64,000 nt of DNA from Chondrus crispus. Its lineage: Eukaryota; Rhodophyta; Florideophyceae; Gigartinales; Gigartinaceae. The stretch covers positions 62,001 to 126,000 of the forward strand of contig NW_005179353.1 in NCBI RefSeq assembly GCF_000350225.1, in the 5' to 3' direction. Below the pieces are notes generated by a model. The model was not told the DNA's origin. It made no database searches and was given only the letters and a program-made list of their open reading frames with translations. The first letter of the stretch is position 1; every line of letters starts with the position of its first letter. This document shows positions 20,413-29,817 of this stretch, piece after piece. The position numbers and the translations under genes were made by a program.

Positions 20413-22456
20413 TCAAGGTATCTCCTCGTCCACCGGGACGGTAGTACCCCCCGTGGAGGGTATACGACTTAAAACGTCGGCAAGGCAATTCTTGATTCCC
20501 TTCACGTAGGTAACGTCGAAGTCATATTCGGCAAGGCGCAAGCGCCACCGGGCAAGTCGACCACTCGCATCGACGAGGTTCATGAGCCACCTGAGAGAAT
20601 GGTGATCGGTGTTGACCGTAAACCGCTCGCGTTCCAGGTAGGGCCGCAGCGTTTGAATCGCCCATACGATGGCGAGGCATTCTTTCTCGGTCGTCGAGTA
20701 ATTGCGTTCCGCTGTAGATAGCGTGCGGGACCAATACCCAACCGGGTATCGGTGCCCATCCTCATGGGTTTGTAGCAAGGTACAACCAAGTTGAGCGTCT
20801 GACGCATCGGTATCGAGCGAGTAGGGTAACCCGAGGCGAGGAAGCTTCAACACCGGGGGGTATATTAGACACTCCTTCAACGTGATGAAGGCCGTGGTTT
20901 GGACCTTCGCAAAGGTGGGAAGGAGATCTGGTTCTCCCTTTCCGGAGCATAGCCTTCAGAGGCGCCGCTATATTAGCGAAGTGGGCCACAAATCGTCGGT
21001 ACACATTACACATTCCCAAAAAGGAGCGGAGCTCCGTTTGGGTCCGTAGGGTGGTCGCTTCGGAGAGCGCTTTGACATTCTTCGGGTGAACTTGCAGTTC
21101 CCCCGGTCGAATGATATGTCCCAAGTACTCTACCGAGTCTTGGAAAAACTTACACTTTTTGAGCTTAAGTGATAAACCCTCCTGTTGTAGGGCTTGGAGT
21201 ATAACCTCCACATCCTTGAGATGGGAGTCGTGATCCTTGGAGAAAATAATTATGTCGTCCAAGTAAATCAAGCAACTCTTCCATCGGTAGCCGGAGAGGA
21301 GAATATCCAACATTCTTTGAAATGTAGCCGGGGCGTTCATCAGGCCGAAGGGCATTCGGTTGAACTGAAATGTCCCAGCATGGCACGTAAACGTGTTTTT
21401 TGCTCTATTCTCCTTGGCTACTGGAATTTGCCAGTAGCCGGAGTTACAATCCAAGGTGGTGAACACCTTGGCCTCCCTGAGGGAGTCTAGACACTCGTCC
21501 ATGCGAGGAATGGGGTACGTGTCTCACACGGTGAGAGCGTTTAGTTGACGGTAGTCGACACAAAAACGGAGGCTTCCATCCCGCTTGGGGATGAGGACGA
21601 CAGGCGGCGCCCATTCGGATTTCGACCGGGTGATCACCCCGTTAGCCAACATGTCGTCAACAGAGGCTTGTTCCGCCTCTCGGGCGCGTGGTCCTGCCCG
21701 GGACGGTTGGCAACGGAACGGCCTAGCGCCGGGGGTGAGCTCAATGCGGTGGTTTGTCGCGCGAACCTCGCCCAGAGTCCCGTTCCACATGCCCGCGTAT
21801 GGCGTGAGCATGGTGCTGACCTGCCTACGCTGGTGCGGCGGCAGGTGGTCGAGGGGGACGACATCCATGGGATGGGAGTCCGACTCCGGGGTTGAGGAGG
21901 TTGGCCGAGGGGAGTCGTCGTTCTGTACCGGCGGGCCCCCCTCGTGAAATTCCGCGGCAAGAACTGTGTCTAACGGCATCGCCGTGCAGATCATCGCGCG
22001 GGGATGGGGGGATACGAAACCCACTACTTGGTTCTTCGATAATCTCTTGGTGGCCGCTGAGAAGTTGGCCACCAAGACCCAAAACTCCTGCAACGGGGAG
22101 AGGTGAGCCACTCCGTAGGAGATGGATACTCTGTGCTTCGCATATAATTGCGGGTTCGGCTCTACGACCGAGAGTCCACTCCTTCCGTTGGTGACGTAAA
22201 CCCACGTTTGGGTACCGGCGGGGATATCCACTGCACGGGCGACCTTAAGCTTGGGGGAAATACGCCCTGCTGTGGGGGAATACTCCTGCTCCGAGGGGAG
22301 CGGAGGGTGGTCCGCGGCACGACGAGCCGGTTTCCGAACGATGGGTACCTTCGTACCGTCGTCCAACTCCACGAGCTTGCGTCGGGGGTAGATGGCTTCG
22401 ACAAATCGGTCGTTAAAATTCGCAACCCAGAATAACGGGGGCGGCCAATCGCTCAC
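20413..22456 (-). pseudogene. Reverse transcriptase and RNase H of gypsy B, interrupted
   Basis: 22456-21524 carries the protease-RT linker and RT start (SEWAPPVVLIPKRDGSLRFC). TGA at 21524-21526 breaks it. 21502-20762 has motif A FTTLDCNSGYWQIPV, RMPFGLMNAPATFQ and motif C IYLDDIIIFSKD with both Asp residues. A one-base indel near 20930 (after MLRKG) shifts into 20880-20413, the RNase H domain (SLDTDASDAQLGCTLLQT; TTEKECLAIVWAIQTLRPYL; TVNTDHHSLRWLMN). A TGA at 20413-20415 ends it. The active site itself is conserved, so decay is by nonsense and indel. Confidence 0.9.
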
Positions 22457-22982
22457 AGACGATGAATGTGCACTTCATGTTGTGGTCACCTAACCGCACC
22501 ACCAGTGGTATTTGACCGCTGGTACGCAATGGCCGTCCATTTGCGTATGCAATTGTCGGGACTTCGCCCGGGATGAGAAGAGACTCCCATCCTGTGGGTA
22601 ACGTGTCAGCCCTGACAAAATTGGATCCCGCTCCCGTGTGGAGGATTGTGAGTTGCCTCAGCAATATAGCTGGTGTTAGTCCAAGGTCAGCGTAGACCTT
22701 GTAATTTCTCCGAGACAGGGTCATTACTGTTTCGGAGGTCGGAACACCCGGGGCAAGCACTGAGATGTTCCTCCGCCATAGTCAGCGTAGAGTACCGAGT
22801 CCTTTGGGATCGGGGTTATCCTGGCTAGTACCAGTATGGTTGCGGCCGAGAATTCGGAACCGCTTCTCCACTTTTGGAGGTGAGTCTTCGTCCGCCAGCT
22901 TGGGCGACTGATCCGGGGCGGAGCCCGGGTTTACCTCAGCTGCTGCGGGCTGAGGTTCTCCTAGTTTTTTGGAGGTTGTCAA
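22413..22982 (-). pseudogene. Start of pol and protease of gypsy B, catalytic Asp changed to His
   Basis: Pol begins just after the gag stop in the -1 frame (LTTSKKLGEPQPAAAE). TGA at 22782-22784 interrupts it. The protease follows: YKVYADLGLTPAILLRQLTI, then LHTGAGSNFV. The expected DTGA motif reads HTGA, so the catalytic aspartate is gone. A one-base insertion in a T run near 22425 shifts into the next frame (NDRFVEAIYPRRKL). The enzyme cannot function as encoded. Confidence 0.8.
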
Positions 22983-24364
22983 ACGCCGTCAGGGGGCGGG
23001 GCAGTCTTCGTCCCCGTGCCTAAATGCGGCGGCGGGTCGGCCGCGGTAGCGGTATTAATTACCCGGTTGGCCTCATAACTGAAAAGAGCAACGGCGCGGA
23101 GGTACGCGTCCCAGGGGACCCGGCCTTTCTGTGCCGTACTCAGCTTCTCGTACTGATGGGGTACGAGAGAGACATCCTTCACCTTTAAGTCACAGATAGG
23201 GGCTATATGATCCCCGACCTTGTAACAGGCGAAACAGATGATCTGCGGGGGCGGGGGTCCCCGGAGGTCCTTCTGGATGTTCCGGGAGGGCCGCCCGAAG
23301 GCGGGCCCGTGGGGGCTCCCCGTACGCTTCGCAGCGGGTTGGTACGCCTTGCGCCGGTCGCCGTAGAAGAGCGAATCTCCATCGTTGAAGGAGGAGTCCT
23401 CCGTTGGCAGGGAAGGCATCCCGCCAGCGTTGTCCCCTTCCGTGGCGAAGTAATTCTCGGCACCAACCGCCGTTTGGTAGCTGGCGGTGGGACCGGTCGT
23501 GGAGGATGGAACGCTATCAAGAGCGGCAAGGGCCTGCTTACCAGGGCGGGGCCTAGCAAATTCCACCCGGCGACTCGAGGCTTGCCGAGCTCGGAGGGCC
23601 TCTCCGTGGGAGCGCGCGTGAGCCACCGTATCCCCGAACGAGGATCGCGGTCGATCCTACCGGGTTTGCAGAACTAACGGCTTGATCGCCGGCGTGAGAC
23701 CCTCGATGAACAGGGTAGTCCTCTCGTAGGGCGAGTGTACGTCGCCACATCTCCCGAGGGCGTTCAGCATCCGAGTGGCGTACTCGGTTTCCAGTTCGCC
23801 CGGTTTTTGGCGTAATTCTCTCAGCGCAGTGAGGGCGTGCTCAATTTCGAGTTTCGTCGCGTAAGTGCGCAGCAACCAGTTTACGGCTGCCGCCCAGTTC
23901 GCGATCCCTTGGGATTTGCGGTGTAACCCTCTCTGGGACTCATACGCCTCTTTTGCCGGCGGGGATAAAAGGTGGGGGAGAGCCATCAGGGCCATCGCTT
24001 CAGTCATATTGGCGTTATAAAAGTTCTCCTTGCAACGCGCAAGGAAACTTATGACTCTGATTGGGTCCACCCCGCTGAACTTGTAATCTCCCATCACCAC
24101 GAGGAGGTACTGTACCCTCTTACGGGTCGAGACGTAGACCTTGTCATCCACGGTCTGCCTCGTGTCCTCAAGGCGATACGCTCGGTAATTACATACGCCC
24201 CGGAAGCGGTGGTTCGTCGGCTTCCGGACGAAGACGTGCTTCTGTCTGGAGCCGAACGTCGGCTGCCGGGCCGTGAGTGACTCTGACTCGGAATCCGATT
24301 CCGAGTCAGAGGGCGAAGACGAGGCTGAGCTCGAGTACGACAGGGAGGGTCCTTCGGATGGCGG
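22979..24364 (-). pseudogene. gag of gypsy B with a C-x2-C-x5-H-x4-C knuckle, one internal stop
   Basis: Open in one frame from just after the stop at 24365 down to 22979, apart from TAG at 23657-23659. The capsid-like part shows GDYKFSGVDPIRVISFLARC and PLVLQTR, then the stop where A1 and A2 read QYRQD, pointing to CAG becoming TAG. The nucleocapsid motif is CFACYKVGDHIAPIC, with five rather than four residues between the second Cys and the His. It ends in TGA at 22979-22981; pol then opens in the -1 frame. Confidence 0.8.
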
Positions 24365-25237
24365 TTAGGCACTCTTGCCCCCCTTCCGACGTCGAGAGTC
24401 GCCTTTCTTCCGGCTTGGCTTAGACTTTTGTCGTCGTCCCTCGCCATCGCCGTCGGAGCTTCCCCCCGAGTCGGGGTTTCCTCCCGGGGGATTCCGGGAG
24501 GGTAGTTCACCCTCACGGAAGTCCTGACCGGCGGGGGCGTCCCCTAGGAACGCCCTCGCGGGGACCATTGACGCCGTCGGGTCGGCGAATAGTTGTGGAC
24601 CGGTCCCCACGGAGGGGACGGTTATCCCCGCGGCCTGTAACGCCCGGATCGTGACGTTGGACAAGAGTAAGTTCTCGTCCAACGGAGGTAACTCCCGTCT
24701 CCGGGAGTTGACTGGCACTTCGCCCGAGGGCGGAGTTGTGGTAACTCCGCCAATGGCCGGAGGCTTAACAGCAGCAATGGCTGGGATGGGCGCCACCGAA
24801 CCGTCCTGAGTAACAGGCGCCGGATCGGGGCGGTACGTCTTGAAGACGGATAATTCCTGACGGAGAGACTTGACTTCCTCCGTTACAGTAGCGATCTCCG
24901 TTTTCAGAGGGAGGATCGCCTCCTCGAACCTGGCCTCGATGTCTTCTTTCCAGGCTTTGGTCAATACGCCTTCCAGGGCGGAGAGGCGATCGCGCTCGCG
25001 CGCGGATGGTACATCCGCCTGCGTGGCGACGGTTTCCTCCACGAAGGAGTTGAGGTTCTCTCGCAGCGCCGACGAGTGCGCTGCGAGTTTCTCCGCCACC
25101 ATTGTGAGCGCAAACCTTTTGGCTTTTCGGAGCGCCTCACGGCAGCTCCGAGTTATCCACGCCGCTACGGGCGCCGGAACGTCTCGGGGACGAGTTTCTC
25201 GGGCACTCTCCGACCCGGACACCATGTCTTGAAACAC
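24365..25237 (-). CDS. Extra open frame upstream of B gag (coiled coil plus basic tail)
   Basis: 290 codons from ATG at 25237. Residues 25-130 are Ala/Glu/Lys-rich with a coiled-coil look (LEGVLTKAWKEDIEARFEEA, EVKSLRQELSVFKTY). The middle is Pro-rich. The C-terminus is strongly basic (KSKPSRKKGDSRRRKGGKSA). A TAA ends it right before gag, in the same frame. Family A has the same arrangement at 6309-7149. I do not recognise the protein; it could be a separate product or an N-terminal part of Gag joined by readthrough. Confidence 0.6.
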   Translation of the reverse strand: MFQDMVSGSESARETRPRDVPAPVAAWITRSCREALRKAKRFALTMVAEKLAAHSSALRENLNSFVEETVATQADVPSARERDRLSALEGVLTKAWKEDIEARFEEAILPLKTEIATVTEEVKSLRQELSVFKTYRPDPAPVTQDGSVAPIPAIAAVKPPAIGGVTTTPPSGEVPVNSRRRELPPLDENLLLSNVTIRALQAAGITVPSVGTGPQLFADPTASMVPARAFLGDAPAGQDFREGELPSRNPPGGNPDSGGSSDGDGEGRRQKSKPSRKKGDSRRRKGGKSA

Positions 25238-25309
25238 CTGTGAACGGTGGTGAGCACCCTCAAAAGAAACAATTAGAAAAGTGAAAGGGGTTAGAGACTC
25301 CGCAGATTT

Positions 25310-25325
25310 CTAGGTCGGGAGACCA
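25310..25325 (-). other. Primer-binding site of gypsy B
   Basis: On the minus strand TGGTCTCCCGACCTAG begins three bases (TTT) after the LTR end CGACA. It differs at one position from the A1 site. Confidence 0.75.
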
Positions 25326-25328
25326 AAA

Positions 25329-26054
25329 TGTCGTGCACTGAGGGGGAAGGGTGGGATGCCCCTCTGGCAGAGCGCGCGAGTTCGGGGGGCGCGTGTAGGG
25401 GGTTATCGGGAGACCACCCGTAAGGGACCGGTACGGGGCCGGGCGCGAAGCGCAGTAGGGAAAATAAGGGAAAAAGAGGAAAAACAGAGCCCAGGAGGGG
25501 CGGAGCGGAAGGGACAGCTGTCGCGCGGAGAGCCGAGCGTAGCGGGACGACGCGCGCGGTAGAGACAGGAGGGAATCTGGACGTGGATGGCTCGCAGGGT
25601 ACCGTCGTGGGACGGGGACCGACGCGAGGCTACGACTCCGTTCCAAAATCCCGCGTTATAGACCCAAAGCTTCGTGTCTTCTTTACTTAGGGTCGAGCGT
25701 CGACTATATACTAGTCGACGTCGTAATAATAATAATTATTATTTTTATTAATTAATTAATTAGAACACGGCAATAATTACCGGCGTACCAGCCTCAGCGC
25801 TGTACAGTACGCAATTCCCCCTGTATAGGGTTATGATACCCGCCTACACGTGGGAATCGACATGCCTAGACGTGGAGTGACAGACTGTCCGTACTTCGAC
25901 AGGGCTTACACCCGGCCATGCCTGGGTGGGTAGTTACACGATTACACGTGGTACATGTACACGATTATACGTGGGTAACACGTGGGATGCGCACCCGGGA
26001 GGGTGGCATCCCGCGTATGCTTCGCGAGTGAGGGAGGCGTAACAGTGCACTACA
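25329..26054 (-). repeat. 5' LTR of gypsy B (726 bp)
   Basis: Same length as the 3' LTR, with eight differences seen by eye (for example GATGCC for GATCCC near the start and CAGTGC for CATTGC near the end). The TATA palindrome lies at 25699-25719. Confidence 0.95.
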
Positions 26055-26059
26055 CCACG
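26055..26059 (+). repeat. Target-site duplication of gypsy B, right copy (CCACG)
   Basis: Matches 13596-13600 exactly. The copia frame resumes through it as HGPVLILP. Confidence 0.95.
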
Positions 26060-28941
26060 GTCCCGTGCTAATTCTACCCAACCAGGCAAACATACTCCAC
26101 AAATATGATCACAACGTAGTCATCGGAGTGGCACCGTGGACAGGACGCGGCTACAGGTTAAAGCTCTCAGGCGACACGCCTACCGCCTATGGCGCACGTA
26201 CACGGCTTCTGCCTCACACTAAAAGAAATCGTTCACCTCCAAATACGGCACGAGCTACAAATCCCTCCAAGGGTCGTATCCCTTCATCAGCAACACAACC
26301 ACAATCTACTTCTCCTCACAAACCTGTACACTTAGCTACTGTACATACCCAGCATCGTTTGCCCACGGACATTGAGAGAGCATTTCACGAGTTCCACCTT
26401 GTGTTCAACCACATCCAGCTTCCCACAATCAGCGCCATGGCTCGTGAAAGGCTCCTGTCTCTACCGCATATCCTCAGCAACAAGCCGCCCAAATTAAGCT
26501 GCACCGGCTGCGCCCACGGAAAGCGGAGACCACAACCCCACCATCGGACTCACCACACGTACGACATCGGCATTGCTCTGTCATCTGATGTCTGCGGCCC
26601 GATCACCCCTTCATCTCTACAGGGCAGCCAATACCTCATCATCTTTGTAGACACAGCATCCAGATACACCTTCGCTTACTTCGCTCCAAACCGAACCTGC
26701 GACCTTCCGGCTGTCGACACAGTCCTGCGCATTGTCACAAACATGCACGGCCGTCCCCCACGCCTATTTACAACCGACAATGCCAGGGAATACATTTCTA
26801 AAGCTTCCATGAACATCTACAACCAGCTAGGCATCACCCCTAACCCCACAATCCCTTACAACCCACAACAGAACTCAATTGCCGAGCGCATCCTCGGTAC
26901 TCTCATGGCGGCGACACGCTCCACACTGTACCACAGTCAACTCCCACAGGTGTACTGGGAGTATGCCATACGCGACGCAGTGTTTAAATACAACGTTACG
27001 CGCCACGCCTCAACCAAGCAACTCCCCTTCACAAAATGGTATGGACATCCACCGCCCCTCATCAACCTACAAGCCTTTGGGCGAGTAGGTACTGTTCACG
27101 CCAAACGGGACTCGGCAAAGGTCAAAAGGTTAGACGCGCCTTCATACCCTGCAAGGTACCTATACGCCAACAGCCTCCGACACATAACAGTGCTCAACCT
27201 CACAACCGGAAAACCACATCGCACTCGCACCGTCGACTTTGTGCCATACATTCCACACCAAGACCCCGTTCGCACCTCCTTCCACAACCAACCCACCGCC
27301 CGCCGCTGCACAGCTCGCCGCCACACTCCAACAAATATTGTTGCCACTACCCCAGCCCCAACTTCTCACAAGCAAGCAAAATGCTACCCCGATGCACAAA
27401 AGTGGGCGGCCGCGCTTGATTTGGAACTCGACAAACTCGATAACGCAAAAGTCGTCGGCTGGATACCAAACTACCGCCTTCCGAAACATGCCAAACTCAT
27501 ACCTCTCCTTACGAAATACAGATACAAACGAACACCATCCGGAATCTTGTTAGAACGGAAAGCCAGATGCACTGCGCGCGGTGACTGCATGGTCTCAAAA
27601 GTGCACTTCTATCCCGCTCATACCGCCGCACACACCGCTGATAGGGCTACAATTCGTCTGCTTCTCGCGCTATCCGCTGCCCATGGCCTTCACTTGGACC
27701 ATTTGGACATTAAATCTGCTTTTGTCCAAGAGAAATACGGCTTCAAAAAGCCTGTATATCTTAGGCAACACCCTCCATTTGACAGCTCAATGGCTCACTC
27801 TGGCTCCAAAGCTGGGATCCTTATCAAGAATATATACGGAACCCCATCAGGGGGATTCTACTACCTTCGCGGTGCAGTGGAGTGGCTGGATCTAATTGGC
27901 TTCTGGCAATCTCAAGACGACCCTTGCCTCTTTCGCTTCCAACACACCGCCAATGAATACATCATTATAGCACTCACCATAGATGACTTCCTCGTCACCG
28001 CCACCTCACGCCACCTCTTAGATTGGCTTGCCACCGCCCTCGCGGTCAAATATCCTGGCAACGTCAAACGCTTGGGATTCCCGTCCTCATACCTCGGATG
28101 GACAATTGAAAAACAGACAGACGGCGGCATCAAGATATCCCAGCCAAATTATGGGGCAAAGGCTGTATCTATGATGCGCATGACAAAATGTAACAGCCGC
28201 AATTCGCCACACGTGGATGGAGCGCAGTATCACGGGCCTTGTGAGGAGGACAAGCACATCCCAAAACAGGAAGGAAAGTACCAAGAAGTGTTGGGGGAGC
28301 TTCGGTATCTCACCGACTGTACAAGACCGGACCTCACGTTCGCAGTCAATCGCCTCAGCTGCGCAGCCCACGATCCGACGCAACGACATTGGAACATTTT
28401 AAAAAACTTGCTACGCTACATCCAAAGTACTCGGAATCTCGGCCTCGTGTACAGTCCTGTGAAACAAGAAAACCGTTATCATTTCAAGACGTACGCTGAT
28501 GCGGACTACGCTGGTCATACAAAAAAACGCAAGTCGATATCCGGCGAAACTCACTTCTACAACAACACGCCAGTAGCATGGGGTTCTCAAAAGCAGAAAG
28601 TCCAGGCCCTGTCCACTTGCCACGCTGAATATATATCCGGATATTCCCCCATACAGTATACACAAGGGTTTTGCAGGCTGTTTCACTTCCTCCGCCGGCC
28701 ACAGAGATGTGTACCCGTCTACATGGACAACCTCTCTGCCATCAAGGTCTCTCAGAAGACCGCTTCTACAGAACGCCGCAAATTCATAGACATCAAGCAT
28801 CACTATCTGAGAGAACATATCAAACAGAATCACATCACCCTTCTGCACGTACCAACGCGCCATATGCTTGCAGACATCATGACAAAACCGCTGAGGAAAC
28901 AGCTGTTTACGAACCTTCGCGACCGACTCAACATGCTCTGA
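26057..28941 (+). pseudogene. Copia integrase, reverse transcriptase and RNase H (open 958 codons)
   Basis: One long open frame that lost its N-terminus to the gypsy B insertion. Integrase zinc region: FHLVFNHIQL with SCTGCAHGK (HHCC). Core: SSDVCGPI (Asp), TTDNAREYI (Asp), NSIAERILG (Glu). RT: DIKSAFVQEKYG (motif A), SGGFYYLRGAVEWLD (motif B), ALTIDDFLVTA (motif C, Thr-Ile-Asp-Asp rather than the usual Tyr-Val-Asp-Asp). RNase H: YADADYAGHTKKR, ALSTCHAEYIS, YMDNLSAIKVS. The frame ends LRDRLNML at 28941. The enzymes look intact, so before B arrived the element was broken only at the gag-protease junction. Confidence 0.9.
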
Positions 28942-29043
28942 TGGCTTGCTCCGTACCACCATTGCACGAGGCGTGTCATCAGGAAGTTGCCGATTTGCAA
29001 TGGCGGTAATCCACATATCATGCGCTTGTTGAGCCGGCTGCCC

Positions 29044-29174
29044 TGCCATCAGGAATAGAGACCATTGTGCTTACACAGTAGCCCTGCAATGCTATGTGAT
29101 AGACTTGACTAAAAGGTCCAGCCGTCGTCTCCTTGAGTCGACGACGGCTAGACGTCTTACTCTCACAGATCATA
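29044..29174 (+). repeat. 3' LTR of copia element
   Basis: 131 bp, TGCCATCAGGAATAG to GATCATA, aligned end to end with 11824-11954 with about 10 substitutions. No clear polypurine tract precedes it (the flank reads GAGCCGGCTGCCC), which is odd for an LTR element. Confidence 0.88.
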
Positions 29175-29237
29175 GCGAGCACTGGATACGGTATGTCCAG
29201 TATGATACTGGACATACCGTCGTATCCAGTGCTCGCT
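29174..29237. repeat. 64-bp near-perfect hairpin at the copia insertion site
   Basis: Outer arms AGCGAGCACTGGATAC (29174-29189) and GTATCCAGTGCTCGCT (29222-29237). Inner arms GGTATGTCCAGTAT (29190-29203) and ATACTGGACATACC (29205-29218). The only asymmetry is a GTC at 29219-29221 and one central base. The copia target duplication GCGAG lies in the first arm. Confidence 0.9.
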
Positions 29238-29736
29238 CCTGCGGCTGGAAGCAACGTCTCTTTTCATCCATTGCTATCGAAGTGGATTAACTATATTTAA
29301 AGACAGGGCGGTGTTCTCGCAGTGATGTACCTTCGAAGGTACTAGCCATATATCCTATTTTAAATGGCAAGGGCCTCCGTCTGACCAACTTGCTACAGTA
29401 AGCAACGTCTTTTCCACCATACTATAGTATCCATGTGCCAACCCTAATCCCCTAATCCCCTAATCCTCACCTATCAGACTTATCGCACACACCTCTCCTT
29501 TCCCTCTTTCTGTGTGCTACAGTCCACAGCACTTGTTGTGCGACAGACTGCTGTCAACCGACTGCTGTGCGACAGACTGCTGTCAACCAACTGCTGTCGA
29601 GCTGACTGCTGTCGAGCCGACCGCTGTCGAGCATCTGCTTCTCCAGCCTCATCAATTTACGGACACATTTATCAAAACGAGCCGCCGAATTTCGATTCTA
29701 TCTTCCCTGCCCAAATCATGAGTAGCGCTGCGAAAC
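29238..29736. other. Intergenic: telomere-like octamers and minisatellite
   Basis: No gene before about 29800. 29442-29465 holds three perfect CCCTAATC units. 29541-29637 is an imperfect minisatellite built on ACTGCTGTCRA units of about 14-18 bp. Confidence 0.6.
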
Positions 29737-29817
29737 TTGCCTATCAACATCTCGTACTCCTCTTCCGCGTCCGCTCAAACCCTCAGTAACATTCCCCTCC
29801 ACCATTGCCTCTTCGCA

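Larger units (their letters stand above)
13601..26054 (-). mobile_element. Ty3/gypsy LTR retrotransposon B, complete 12,454 bp, nested in copia
   Basis: Both 726-bp LTRs and a 5-bp duplication are present. In element orientation (minus strand): LTR, primer-binding site, extra coiled-coil frame, gag, PR, RT, RNase H, integrase, a non-coding spacer, chromodomain, a repeat-rich 3' region carrying a 439-codon antisense frame, polypurine tract and LTR. LTRs differ at 8 of 726 positions by eye, so the insertion is recent. Gag-pol has five internal stops and two frameshifts. It is much longer than a minimal gypsy element because of the 3-kb region between chromodomain and 3' LTR. Confidence 0.95.
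11824..29174 (+). mobile_element. Ty1/copia retrotransposon split by nested gypsy element B
   Basis: Outer boundaries are set by 131-bp LTRs (11824-11954 and 29044-29174) and a GCGAG duplication. Without the nested element and one copy of its target duplication the copia element is about 4.9 kb. Gag (12315-13523), protease, integrase, reverse transcriptase and RNase H follow the copia order, with integrase before RT. The two LTRs differ at about 10 of 131 positions by eye, so this insertion is clearly older than element B inside it. Confidence 0.92.

Noticed and set aside
13498-21526. Repeated in-frame TGA codons in conserved genes as a sign of reassigned or selenocysteine TGA
   Set aside because: The TGAs replace different residues (Arg, Lys/Arg, others), occur mainly in dead elements with frameshifts, and other genes in the window end normally at TGA. 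CGA-to-TGA decay explains them better.
28974-28985. TGTCATCAGGAA, identical to the first 12 bases of the left copia LTR, as an alternative right LTR start
   Set aside because: LTR homology does not continue from it; full alignment and the target duplication place the right LTR at 29044-29174.
28411-29049. 212-codon minus-strand frame at the copia 3' end
   Set aside because: It is antisense to the intact RNase H coding sequence and has no recognisable protein character; a shadow frame.
29442-29465. True internal telomere or chromosome end
   Set aside because: Only three units, flanked by ordinary sequence on both sides.
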